Of a stretch of DNA of 64,000 nt, positions 43,833 through 54,474 are shown in pieces. The position numbers and the translations under genes are program-made. Each line of letters opens with the position of its first letter. The first letter of the stretch is position 1. The notes under the pieces were generated by a model, which saw nothing but the letters and a program-made list of their open reading frames with translations, had not been told where the DNA came from and ran no database searches. This DNA is from Takakia lepidozioides (lineage: Eukaryota > Streptophyta > Takakiopsida > Takakiales > Takakiaceae): the NCBI GenBank assembly GCA_030704615.1, contig CM060733.1, positions 65,224,001 to 65,288,000 on the forward strand. The letters run 5' to 3'.

Positions 43833-44147
43833 ATGTCAGACGCTGAAGAAGGAGTAGGCAGCTCCTGGCTGCAAGAGGAAGCTTTAGTTGATCTCGACAC
43901 TCACAAGGAGTTGGTAGGAGATATTACTGGCATCGTGGGGACTCGCATCTCCGGATTGGAAGCCTTGGTGGATTGGTCAAAACCCATAGCAGGAGACATC
44001 ATTCTTACAGCGCATGTATCCGCAGGTAGAGTGGGCTGGTCTGGCTTTTACGATGACACCAACAGTGCAGCTAACACTGTTGTTCTCAAGTCAAGATTAC
44101 ACACCCCAACAGCAGAAAGAGGCATCATTCTAGAAGCCACAACCTAA
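43833..44147 (+). CDS. Hypothetical 104-aa protein
   Basis: An ORF from ATG 43833 (MSDAEEGVGSSWLQEEALVD) to TAA 44145-44147. It contains GTRISGLEALVDWSKPIAGD and GRVGWSGFYDDTNSAANTVV. The acidic start and the hydrophobic/polar alternation look protein-like. A C/T-rich leader (43730-43830) precedes it. It may be one exon of a longer gene or a transposon accessory ORF. No family recognised. Confidence 0.4.
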   Translation: MSDAEEGVGSSWLQEEALVDLDTHKELVGDITGIVGTRISGLEALVDWSKPIAGDIILTAHVSAGRVGWSGFYDDTNSAANTVVLKSRLHTPTAERGIILEATT

Positions 44148-44545
44148 ATGCATGGCACAGTATGTAAAAAACAATGTGTTCGAAACTGCACTTTGGTTTT
44201 CTGCCCATAACGTCTTCTGGTCTTACTCAACGGATGTTTAACAACATCCCCCCGCTTTAAAAAAAAAAAAAAAAAAAACTTTCCAACAGGATATGACAAA
44301 GCTATAATTCAATAGTACTCAACATTCCAAAAGCCAAAATATAAGTGCAGATGAAAGTATGAAGATAAATAAAGTGGACCAACCTACACCTTCCTCACCT
44401 GCCCATAACGTCTTCCAATCTTACTTGTAGGATGTGTAACAAAGTTTCAGAGGTGGAGAATAAAGCATGATTTCCAACAACATATCACACATCTATAGTG
44501 CAATGAGTCTCAACATTCCAGAAGTCATAACGTAAATGCAGGTGG
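44148..44545. other. Spacer with a 19-base poly(A) run
   Basis: Two imperfect copies of TGCCCATAACGTCTTC with similar surroundings (44199 and 44399) indicate a local duplication of about 200 bp. The A run lies near 44260-44278. Confidence 0.5.
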
Positions 44546-44547
44546 GT

Positions 44548-46800
44548 CTATGAAGAGAAAAAACGAGAGCAAGCCCCACCTTCTTTCAGGTGACATTGGT
44601 GAGAGCTACGAAGGAAAGATTTTGGACTTGACTGCCATGATGGAGGAGGGTCTTTAGTAAGAAGAAGTTGTTGTTGGAGGAATTTGCTGGTATCTGTCAG
44701 TTGAAGAATACTTTCCCACTCTGTAGAGATAAGGGCAAGTAGGTTGGGCAATGGACTTGTACCAGCGGATATTTTGTGAGCCATAGAAGGGGAGGTCAGA
44801 CCTGGGGGAGTTTGTGAAGACGAAGGCATGGAAGAGGGGGATTGATGGGCAGCTAGCAAGTTGGCCACCTTTACATGTGCCCAATAGGGATCCGCACAAC
44901 TTTGCAATCAGCCCGTCCTCCACATGGGGGTGGAGCATCTTCAAAACCTTTACCTGGTGTGCACACATATTTCTTTTCTGGGCCCAATGACAATCACAAC
45001 AACCCCACTTAGAATTCGGATCGTGGACAGTATATGTCATACCCAAATGGCAGTGGTATTGAACTGTTGCAATGCCTCCGGGTGTGTCAGGCAGGTGCAC
45101 ATTCGCATCTGGAATGTCGTTGGCAAGCAAAATAGAAGTACAAACAAATCCCTCCTGCCACTTGTTTCGGATGAACCCATAAGCCTTCGCATGTGACACA
45201 TAACAGTAATGGGTTAGCACATCACCTGTCAGTTCAGAGATGAGCCAATCTACCCGCCTACTACCGAGGACGCTTTTGGTGCTCTTTAATTGCGCTTTCA
45301 GGTTCCCGTGGTATGCTTCTATGGCAGCATTAGTGTCTTGAGAGGCATGAGGTATGTTCCGGGATCCCTTCATCCACATTTTGGCTTTTGGAAGCCACTC
45401 TGTCTCCATGTAGGTGCAGAATGTCTCAGAAGGGTACTTCTCCCGCATGTCCAGAATTTTGAATACGGCCCATGCTTCACCTGCATACATGATCTATGCC
45501 AGGTCTTGTAAGATAACTGCTCGCAATACTGGGTCTTTCACCTTTGCTACAACATTCTTCTGCCAGGCTCGGCGAACATGCCACAAGCACAAGAAAACAA
45601 CACAATCCTCCCACACAGATCTGTTCTCTTATCAGGCATGTAAACTAAAATTCATGTGTAACTAAGAGATCATGGTAGGTATATTGCCTGAGTTCATGGA
45701 CATACCTAATTGCAACAATTTCAACATCTGCGTCATCCACAATAAAAGCATTCGGACGCCAGTCTACCTGCAGACTTATCATTTGTTTGTTAAGTGCCTC
45801 CATCCAAGGCTTAAGATCGATGGTTTTGCACCTTGCAGTGATAATGTACGCCATTGGAATACCATTCAGCCAGCTGTCGAATACCATCATGGTATACAAG
45901 GGTACTGTAGCAATATCATGTGTAACTGAAGTAATTTCAGGATGGTATGAGAACAGAAAAATTCCATGAAAACATAATTTGACAAGCTTTGAGGACATTT
46001 GGGTTAAGAAACTGCCGCAACCTTCGTTTCGTCTCCCAAAGTTGCATCACAAGCAACTATCGACGATGGCCGTGTTTGAGCATTTGTTTTTCTCTGCCAA
46101 TCAGTTTGTAGGCCAAGCACAAATGGAAGGTCCCCAGTGTTTCGGTCATTCAACGTCCCGCATGGTGATTACACTCTTCTTGGTAGTAGAAACGCTTGCT
46201 GGGTTTTCATGCACCCCCATTCGGACACTTTGTGCATCATTGGAGTGCTTTTTGAAAGGTTCTTCATCGCACTTGTTGGCAATATTTCGGATGTCACTTG
46301 AAAGAAGGAAGGTATCATCACTATACCTCAACCCCCATCCATGATATCCCTCACCCGCTGCGTGTGCTTTGCCATTATCTTGTTTGATGTTAGTCCAGAC
46401 GTCGGTTATGTAATACCATGTTTCATATCATCGCTCAAGTGGGGAGCTAAATGAAATATGACCTAGTTGCTGAGTGGGTCCATGGCAGACCTCTCCAACC
46501 CCATTGACATGTCCCTCTTTCATAATAGACCAGCTCTGCAATATCAGGGTCCACATAACCGTGCTTCACTACAACCTGCACATGCATCCCCTCTTGATGG
46601 CCTTTCCCAATTTTGTTTGTGTGGTCCTTGCTTGTTTTTGGCTTTGCTTCAGTGGAGCGCTGTGACTCTTGGCTTCCTCCCCTTCTTCTTTGCAAGGTTT
46701 GCTTGGCGTTTATTGTGTGCCATTGTAGGGGTAACCATCCCAGAGGGCCGTAGTTCTGTCCTCTGGACCATATGAGCAGTGATACCTACACCAACAAACT
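44548..46800 (-). pseudogene. Mutator-like (MULE) transposase with SWIM zinc finger, copy 1
   Basis: Reading the minus strand from about 46800: IAELVYYER in the N-terminal part, DTFLLSSDIRNIANKCDEEP, then IVACDATLGD (first catalytic Asp) near 46050. After an intron come YTMMVFDSWLNGIPMAYIIT and FIVDDADVEI (second Asp region, about 45740). The next exon has LCLWHVRRAWQKNVVAKVKD, a stop TAG near 45497, then GEAWAVFKILDMREKYPSET, YHGNLKAQLKSTKS and the SWIM finger CDCHWAQKRNMCAH near 44965. The C-terminus continues to 44548. Mutator transposases cut and paste their element; SWIM fingers bind DNA. Frameshifts in the N-terminal third and the stop indicate decay. No terminal inverted repeats were found. 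Confidence 0.75.
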
Positions 46801-48095
46801 ATATTCCGTTACTATCACTCTAAGGGGACTCGGGCACTCTCTGAATTCATGGAAAGCATGGAGTGAGACACCCCACAGTTAGGGCTAATTTGAGCCCCAC
46901 CTTGGCTCAGTGTACAGACCCGCGATAAAAGCCCCAAAGTGCCGCCCCTATCAGTCTTGGTTTACATGTGGCTGGGAAAGGTGATTCCACGTTCATGACG
47001 TAACCATCAGCGTAGCACAACACCAGCACAAGCAGTTCCTTCATGCATTATCCCTTCTATCGCTGATTATACTTACATCATTGGTCCCCCTTCCTACCGT
47101 CTTCTACATTCCATGATTTTGTCACCTAACTTCACTCTAGATAGGTCTTTATGTTCAACCTTGCAAATCCACTGTCTAGTCACCTTATGGTCTCCCTTCA
47201 ATTTTGGGCAAGACGTAAAACCCGTGGCTGATTTTCTCTTTGTGAAAATATCGTTTTGTTATACGGCTAATAGCCAGCCACGAGTATGAGGGCATAACAA
47301 AAATAAATCAGAGTGCCGACTACACTGTGTAATGCACACCTCCGACGTTGAAAGGAAAAAGAAATCATCTCCTTTCTTTACGCCCTCTACTGGGGGGCTT
47401 AGAACCCCTCTAACATGGTGTGGACGAAAGCTTTGGTTGGGAAGGTATCTCCACGTACAAACCTTCAGATTTTTTGGCTTTGTTAAAATTAGGGCTTCCC
47501 TGACAGGAATTTTCCCTGGCACTGATTACAGGGTTTTGCCCCGACCCCTGCCCTGGGGACAGGCGCCTCAAATCCAGGAAAGTCCTCGGGCGAGGGCTTT
47601 ACCTCTTACAAACAAAAGAAAAGTTAGGTCAGTTATATACGGCGCATTTTGCAATCTTGAAATCTGCTCGACCAGCACGAGAGCTGAGCCGCCGTCCCCA
47701 GGGGCTCACAGAATCCCGTTTCCCCTGTGGTGGACTTACATACCAGAAACTTCGGGCGAATCCTACCCGGCATATGATTCTTCCCGCCAGCTTTGCTACC
47801 TGGATGGGAAATTTCCCGGCGGGCAGATCTGCCCGTCGGGCCCCACCACCTGTCCACGCGAACTGCCCTGATCGCAAGAGATCTGTGCTGTGTACATTGA
47901 ATTTTTTTCTGATTGGATGGAATGAAACCGTTCTGACAGTTGTCACCCCTGAAGTGGTTTTTCTGGCAGGACAAAGAGGGCGTAGGCGAATGAAAGAGGG
48001 TCCTAGACGCAAAAGAGGCAGACTGGTGCAGGGGTGGTTGAGCCCCGCCGTGCAAGCAATACCCTAACTTGTGTCAGCGCCGTGGATTGCCCACA
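46801..48095. other. Stretch without recognised genes
   Basis: Several medium ORFs overlap on both strands in GC-richer DNA at 47330-48010. They lack motifs and were not called. Confidence 0.4.
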
Positions 48096-48099
48096 AAGT

Positions 48100-48360
48100 C
48101 GGCACGTGTTGCACGGCAGAGAAGGGATTAAGGCGGTCAGGGTACGATACTTAAGCGCTCCACGTGTCGACAGCTGGAGTGTGTTGCTTTTTCTGGTCCC
48201 ACTACAACCCAAGTTTATTCTTCATCCGGGGAGTTACTTCCGTTCATCTATTCATCCAAGTGGGAGTCCAGTACAGTTACAGTGCGAAACAGTCCACTTT
48301 GATCTCTGCAATTATGAATCCCTGGAGGGAATCAGAACGCGATAATGTTCCACGTGTCAT
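48100..48360 (+). promoter_or_regulatory. Three CACGTG G-boxes upstream of the BRO1-like gene
   Basis: CACGTG hexamers occur at 48103-48108, 48161-48166 and 48351-48356; the last two are in the same context, CCACGTGTC. G-boxes bind plant bZIP and bHLH factors. They lie 0.85-1.1 kb upstream of the ATG, a plausible promoter position given a probable 5' UTR intron (AG at 49207-49208). Confidence 0.5.
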
Positions 48361-49211
48361 AGCGCAAATTTCGAGTACATAATTGGTTTTCCCTTTATTT
48401 ATCGAAAGAGAAATGAAAAGAAAAGAACTGGGAAATGGATAGCGTTGGCAGAATATCTGCTGAAGCCGGGAGACGCGTGGAGGTCTAGGGTGCGGACATG
48501 GGGAGCAGTAGCCAGGGGCGCCAGCTTGGCAGAAGCTGGGGTGGATGGGTGGGGCCGGGGAGATCACTCCATCTCACTCGCTGCTGAATCTTCGCTGCTC
48601 GCTGCTCCGCTACCTCTAAGGGTGCGGTGGTGAAGAATTGAGGAATTGTATTGGTTGCTCCAAGATATTTTGTGGGAGGAGTGGTGAGGGACTGTTGCAG
48701 AGCAGGGGCGTTTGAGTCTACAGGGATTAGAGTTCTAGTGCAGCTTAGATTTTTTGGTGTCTCCAACTTCAAGCTTGTCCTGCTACCGCTGCTGTTCCGG
48801 TATTTAGATCTCATCCCGAGATTTTCTGTTTTGCTGTATTGTTGAAGTGCGTGCGTGGGGCACTTCTTTTGGATTGAGTTTTTGCTGGTCCCTGATCTGT
48901 AAATGACGTTATGGTCTGAGAGTCACTTGAAACTTGGGAGTTGAACTGATTGAGAAGGGGAGGTCCAACTGAGAGGGGTCGGGCGCGCATATAGTTGATT
49001 ATTCATTTTGGCGGTATGTTTGAATTGGGAGGGAATTGGGGCTTGAGGTTGTTTGAGGAACAGTACTCAGTGGCTCTAGTGAATCGTGATAGATAGTGTT
49101 GTAGTGAAATGAAGTCAAGGTTCCCTCAAATTTTGTGGTAAACATGTCTAGAAGTTAAAGACGATAGTGTACGTATGCAACTCTGACTAGACGTGGGAGG
49201 ATTTGCAGGAC

Positions 49212-52200
49212 ATGGGATGCATCTTGTCTTCAGACGATTCACTAGACGACAGGGACTCAACAAAGGGATCCTCTCAGGACGACGAGGTATATATATTTGC
49301 GCCGCGCTTGCGGGTACCCAAGAGTGTAGACATTGAGGGGGCGCTCCAAGGGATTGTTTCACCTGCAATGGCGACAAGGCTGGCCAGTCTACGTTCCCGC
49401 GTCGTTGACGCTGCTGGGGCTGAAGGATCCTATCTGGGAAAATCGAGGCGGAGAAAGAAGCAAGAAGGTATTTTATGTCCCATATGTCTTCAGAGAAAGA
49501 CATGCAAACTATCACCTCGTAGTGTTGGCCCTGGCATGATCCTTCAAGTGCTTGCTTGGCTTGCTTAGTTAAGTACGTCCCATTGAACTGACTATATTGT
49601 TGAGAAGAAGAAAAAGGTAAGTCATGCGATATCTGGTAAACTACTGAAACAGCACCCGCAGAAGAATTCAGTTTTCTTGTGTGATGTTTCCTGACATCTA
49701 GGACCTTCCTCATGCGATAGTATGGTAGCAGCTCTCTCTGCTTTGGAAGCTCAAAACCTTTGCAATTTAGAAACTCTGCAAGAGATTGTACCCTCGAACT
49801 CTTGTCAAGTAGGAACTGTCAATAACACAAACCTTTATGGCTAGCCCACAGAGCGAGGTTCCAGCGAACCGTGCTGGATGGCGGCTTCCACTCGTCTGAA
49901 GTTGAAAGTATGTTGTTGTGCTGATGTTATTAACCAAGGGCGCTTCTGGTTAGGGGGTCGCAGATGGGTCCGGCAGTATCGATCTTGAAAAAGCCTTGGG
50001 GGAGTATTTGCCTGTTTTACTGGGTTTGACCACCAGAGGTCTGTCCCACATCGCTTGTTATGGTTTTTATCTATGCGTTACTCCTCCTGGTTTCTCTCTT
50101 CCATGTCTAATTTGTCAGTTTCGTTTGGAAGCCCAGAATGAAACCCGGTGCGGTATTTGCGACACTGCAGCAGACAAGCTTTAAGGAACTATTGTTGGTC
50201 GTGTCTTGCCTCTTGCTCCTGTGTACGCATTCTTTGTAAAGTTATTCCATCACAACTTGTGTACGACAGGGGACCAATCAAGCACTGCTGTGAATTTTGA
50301 GTGGACCAATGAGGAAGATGAGAAAAAGGTTGGTTCACTCTCCCAAGTTCTTCTCTGGCCACACGCTCTTGCTTGTAAAAATTACCAACGATTGTGTATT
50401 TGGCTTGGGAGAATGTCTAGGTTTAGGGTTTTGGTACATCTGGCGTCAAGGTTCCATTACATATTGATTACACTGAAGGTTCTATGTAGCATGAGTAACT
50501 TAGGTCACTCAACACTTTCCATGGTTGATATTGATTTGCTTCAACAGGAGACCATGCTACCAAGTGCTTTCTATGAGTTGCTGTCGATACTACACGCACT
50601 TTGTATGTTGGCTCTTCATGAAGCCAACACATGCCTCACTCCTAGACCTCCAGCAGAGGGCTACATCCCCAAAGTCTCTGAAGGCATGTCTGCTTTGCAC
50701 CCAATCTTTACTTTTGGGCGATATCTAACTGCGACATTTTCTTGGTACCAAATATCTCATGGTAATTTCTGCTAGCTTCTCAAACTTCGTGTCACGAGTT
50801 TTTTTTATTTCTTGTGGATGCAGGTGTGAAGCACATGGTAGATTACTAGTGAGAAAATAGTTTGAATTTGAAATAGCAGTGATCAACAGAGTTCTACTAC
50901 TGAGCATATAATCGAACACTTGCAGATCATAGTTACAAATGGCAGGATTTTAGGTTTGCTTGGCTTTGAGAAATATTGCAGTTTTGCTATGCATGATCCT
51001 AGTTATAAGGCTAAAGTACCTTGAGGTCAATTGTCTTGTGTTATTGCAGAGAATAGGAGAATGGCAATTGAGATATTGCTCAAGGCTGCCCAAATTTTGG
51101 AGCTCGCCATAAGTGATGTGCTATCCCGCATGCCTGATGATGTAAAGTAAGGCATACTGCCCAACATGGGTGTGCAGGCAGACGTCATTCTCGCATGTTG
51201 TTTACTTATCATCACAACTATTAAGGCGTAAATTAAGGCTCATCCATTTCTACTTCAACTTAATCTGGGGTTGGATATGTAACCTCTTCCATGAATCCAA
51301 CCAGATCTGTGGTTTGTGAGGATCTGCCGTGATCACTATTGCACAGTGAAACAAATCATGGAACTCTTGTAGATGGGTCTTCTATACAGAGCTTATATGC
51401 CTTCGCAGCACCTCGTTTTATCCATGGCCGTGTCTGTTTGTTGATCGGCGTATTTTTTCTGTCTGTAGTTGTTTGGGTTAGGACATGGATATTCTCAACT
51501 GATCCCTCGTACCACCGCCCTCCCCCCATTTTAAAAATGTCCTTTCTGTCAGTTAGAATCTGATGTAGAGTGGGGATGGCTGGACTGGTCAGGGTCAAGC
51601 TACCTGCAGATTTGAGTGAAGGTGTGCTAAGAGCATTCGAGCAACAAGCATTGGGCCAGGTCTGTCTTGACCTTTTTGTACACTCCCTTCCCGAATCCCT
51701 GCATCAGCTTGAGGAAGGAAATTGTGGTTTTTGGTGAGTTTGCAAGAGACTGCAGTTTCCTCCACGGATGTAGAGTTCATCACGATATTATATCCTAGTA
51801 GTTGGTTACTGAGTCTTCTGATAGCAACATGATTTTTTGACTTGGTTTGAAGGGGATTGCTTGAAGTGGTTTCTTGCTGAAAGAGTCAAAATTTACAATG
51901 CAATGTTCAATACACTTTGCAATCTGAGTTGTTAGTAGTGTGTTAAGTGTTGATCAGCAAGTCTCTACTAATATACATGTGCTGCCGAACAGGCGGTGGA
52001 GATGCAGTTAGCATTTGCCATGGATAATGTGAAGGCATCCTTAGCAGTGAAGCGAAGGCTAGCTTGCGAGAAAGCCAAGTGCTGGGAGCAGGTATTTCCC
52101 TCCTTAATGTGTTGCATTTTGTTCAACTGAGCTACGTGTTTTCTCTGTTTCAGGAGCATGTTTTCTAGCAGGTTGTCCATGCAATCCCTACAACACTCAT

Positions 52201-54296
52201 TGCTCCAAAGCAGTGGTAGTCTCTTAGGACAATTATGACTTCAGAGGAGGTGTTGTGAACATGGTGATAAGGAAGAGTCAAACAAGTACATCTTCCTCTT
52301 GCAGATGCAACCAAAGGTAGTTCAAGGATGTGCGGAATGTATCTAACATTATGTGTATGTGGGGGGTTGGTGCCTTGAGACAGGCCCATGATAGTATTTC
52401 ATGTGTGCCTTTGGGACATGGTTGGGGAGAGAAACATTTACTTTTTATTAAGTGGAAGTTGGCTGAGGCAAAGGTAATTTCTATGGCCTTTACAGGAACA
52501 TGTAGGGAGCATGTTGACAATTAGTGCAAAAATATTTGTCATCAGTCATTGCTTTAACTCCATTCTGCACATTATGTCTGTATGTAGGCCGGGCAACTGT
52601 TCTAGACTGATGATGTTGTGATCTTCTGCATTGTATTGTCCTCAAGATACAGGGATTTTGTTGGGACTGTAGTGTGTGTCCTATTCATCTTGGAAAGGTA
52701 TACCCAGTGTGGTGTTTTGCTCCCATCAATACCCATGCAATCTACTGTGTGTCTTGTACAGGCAGCAGCATATTACTATCATGGACTTGTTTTGGATGAG
52801 GCGTTTGAAGATGACTCCCTTGCTGAAGCAGTAGTGTGCCTCAAGACTGCGAATGTTTATTTGAAACAAAGCCAAAGAGCAATGAGGGAGTTCAGTAACA
52901 CGGCACCTGTATCCAGGTTTATTTTCTGCACTACTTGCTGAGTTTCCAATTGATTGTATTTTAAATTTGAAGTATATAACTTTGGTTGAATGAAGTTTCC
53001 CAAATTTTCGGTTCCTCTCTCTGTTTCGAAGTGCTTGGGGTACTTTGTCTTTGTGTGATGCTTGAGCTTTGAGTTTCTTATGGTTTGGTTCTTGTACTAT
53101 TGGCATTTTGTGAGTTTATTGTGATTTGCTCTTGTTCTACCATTTGCTCTTAGGTCCCTTTGAACACTGCAAAATGTTTTCCAAAGTATATATTTAAATA
53201 CTTAATGATCGTTTTTGTCTTTCTCTCTCAGCTGCTTATTGGGTGCTACTTTTTAATTTACTGGTTTCTTGTTTTTTGTACCGTAAGCTTTCCATGGACT
53301 TCATATATATATATATATATATTGGTTTTTCTTCCCTTATTCTTTCTCTATTTTTAGAATCCTCACTGTAGTGCCTCGCCTGTTCCCCTCCTCTCCCTTT
53401 CTGTAACCCTCCCACATTGCTGAAATTGTTGGGGTTTATGCCGTAGACCAACAACAGGCAAGATCTCACGCCGATATTTTATAATGAAGGTTTAGTTGTT
53501 GGGTTTGGTAATGCAGAATGCCTCCAGTGTGGGGCTCGATGAAGTATCTCTTTGAAAAAATTCCTAGAGATGCATTGAGCAAGACGCGTGTCATCAAAGA
53601 GATGTATCCCCGTGAGAAGTAAGATAATCTCTCCCTTGTATCATGGTTTGTACCGGTAGAATGATGTCTCATATTTCAACCTCCCAAAGTGACTGGGAAG
53701 TTGTACATTTGAGCTTTATTTCCAGCATGCTAAACTCCCAACAGCAAGCATTATGCAGCAGCAGTCTTTGAGTGTCAGTGTATACATCTGAACTCTATAA
53801 CATGCATTGGGTAGGTAACTAGACAGTCAATTTGAAGGACATCTCAGGCCATTTTCCAAGTCTAGCATATGGAAAATGATTTAAGTTTAGTGAAACGCAT
53901 TGGTCAGGGTCTGCACTGCAAGTGTAGTTTGGATTGGGAGCAAAAAGTAGGGCATGAGCTAAAGCAGTCATACAACAACGGAGATGTGTGAGCCAAACTG
54001 TATTCTGTGGCTGTTTTTTTTGGTTGGGGAAAGGAATGAGAATCCTTTACTGTTGATGATGTCTAAGCTATTCGTTTTTCAGGGCGCCGACGGCAACACC
54101 TGATCTGCCTGACTTTGCATTGGCCTTGAAAGCAGAGCCAATCTCATTGCCTCCTCTTGATGCTGCTTGGCAAACCGAGCCTGATTTTGACGGCAACACA
54201 TTATCTGTGGCCGATGTGCCAATTTTAAGTCTTGCTGGAGATGTTGGGAGACAACCGGGATTAGTGCCTCCTCCAACGTTGGTGCAAGTTAGATAG
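49212..54296 (+). CDS. BRO1-like domain protein, 11 coding exons, 449 aa
   Basis: Exons: 49212-49467, 49964-50038, 50270-50328, 50548-50683, 51050-51146, 51593-51659, 51993-52091, 52384-52473, 52762-52916, 53517-53618 and 54083-54296. The phases join without a break into 449 codons plus TAG. It starts MGCILSSDD, then VYIFAPRLRVPKSVDIEGAL. BRO1-like core landmarks: GEYLPVLLGLT, SAFYELLSILHALCMLALHE, ENRRMAIEILLKAAQILELA, LPADLSEGVLRAFEQQALGQ, WGEKHLLFIKWKLAEAK, AAAYYYHGLVLDE, VWGSMKYLFEKIPRDA and TPDLPDFALALKAE. Plants have a small family of such proteins described as endosomal targeting BRO1-like; BRO1 domains bind ESCRT-III. MG-C-x-x-S at the N-terminus fits myristoylation plus palmitoylation, implying a membrane location. 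Intron 4 uses a GC donor. It is the only clearly intact multi-exon gene here. An AG just before the ATG suggests a 5' UTR intron. Confidence 0.93.
53303..53322. repeat. (AT)10 microsatellite in intron 9 of the BRO1-like gene
   Basis: Ten uninterrupted AT dinucleotides between exons 9 and 10. Confidence 0.95.
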
Positions 54297-54474
54297 TGTC
54301 TCAGTGCTTTTAAGTCTAGATAAGAGCTATCCTTGCTATAGTCTATTGATGTTATAAATTTTACGGCTTACCCCTCCCAATCCCCCACTCCATTTTATTT
54401 AAAAAAAAATTCCTTTGGGGGCTTGTGGGGTTGTAGACAGGAAGACGGATGGTACATTGCTAAGATATGTACAT

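Noticed and set aside
47332-48067. Overlapping ORFs of 126-179 codons on both strands at 47.3-48.1 kb
   Set aside because: No motif, no splice context, and similar length on opposite strands in a GC-richer stretch; most likely chance.
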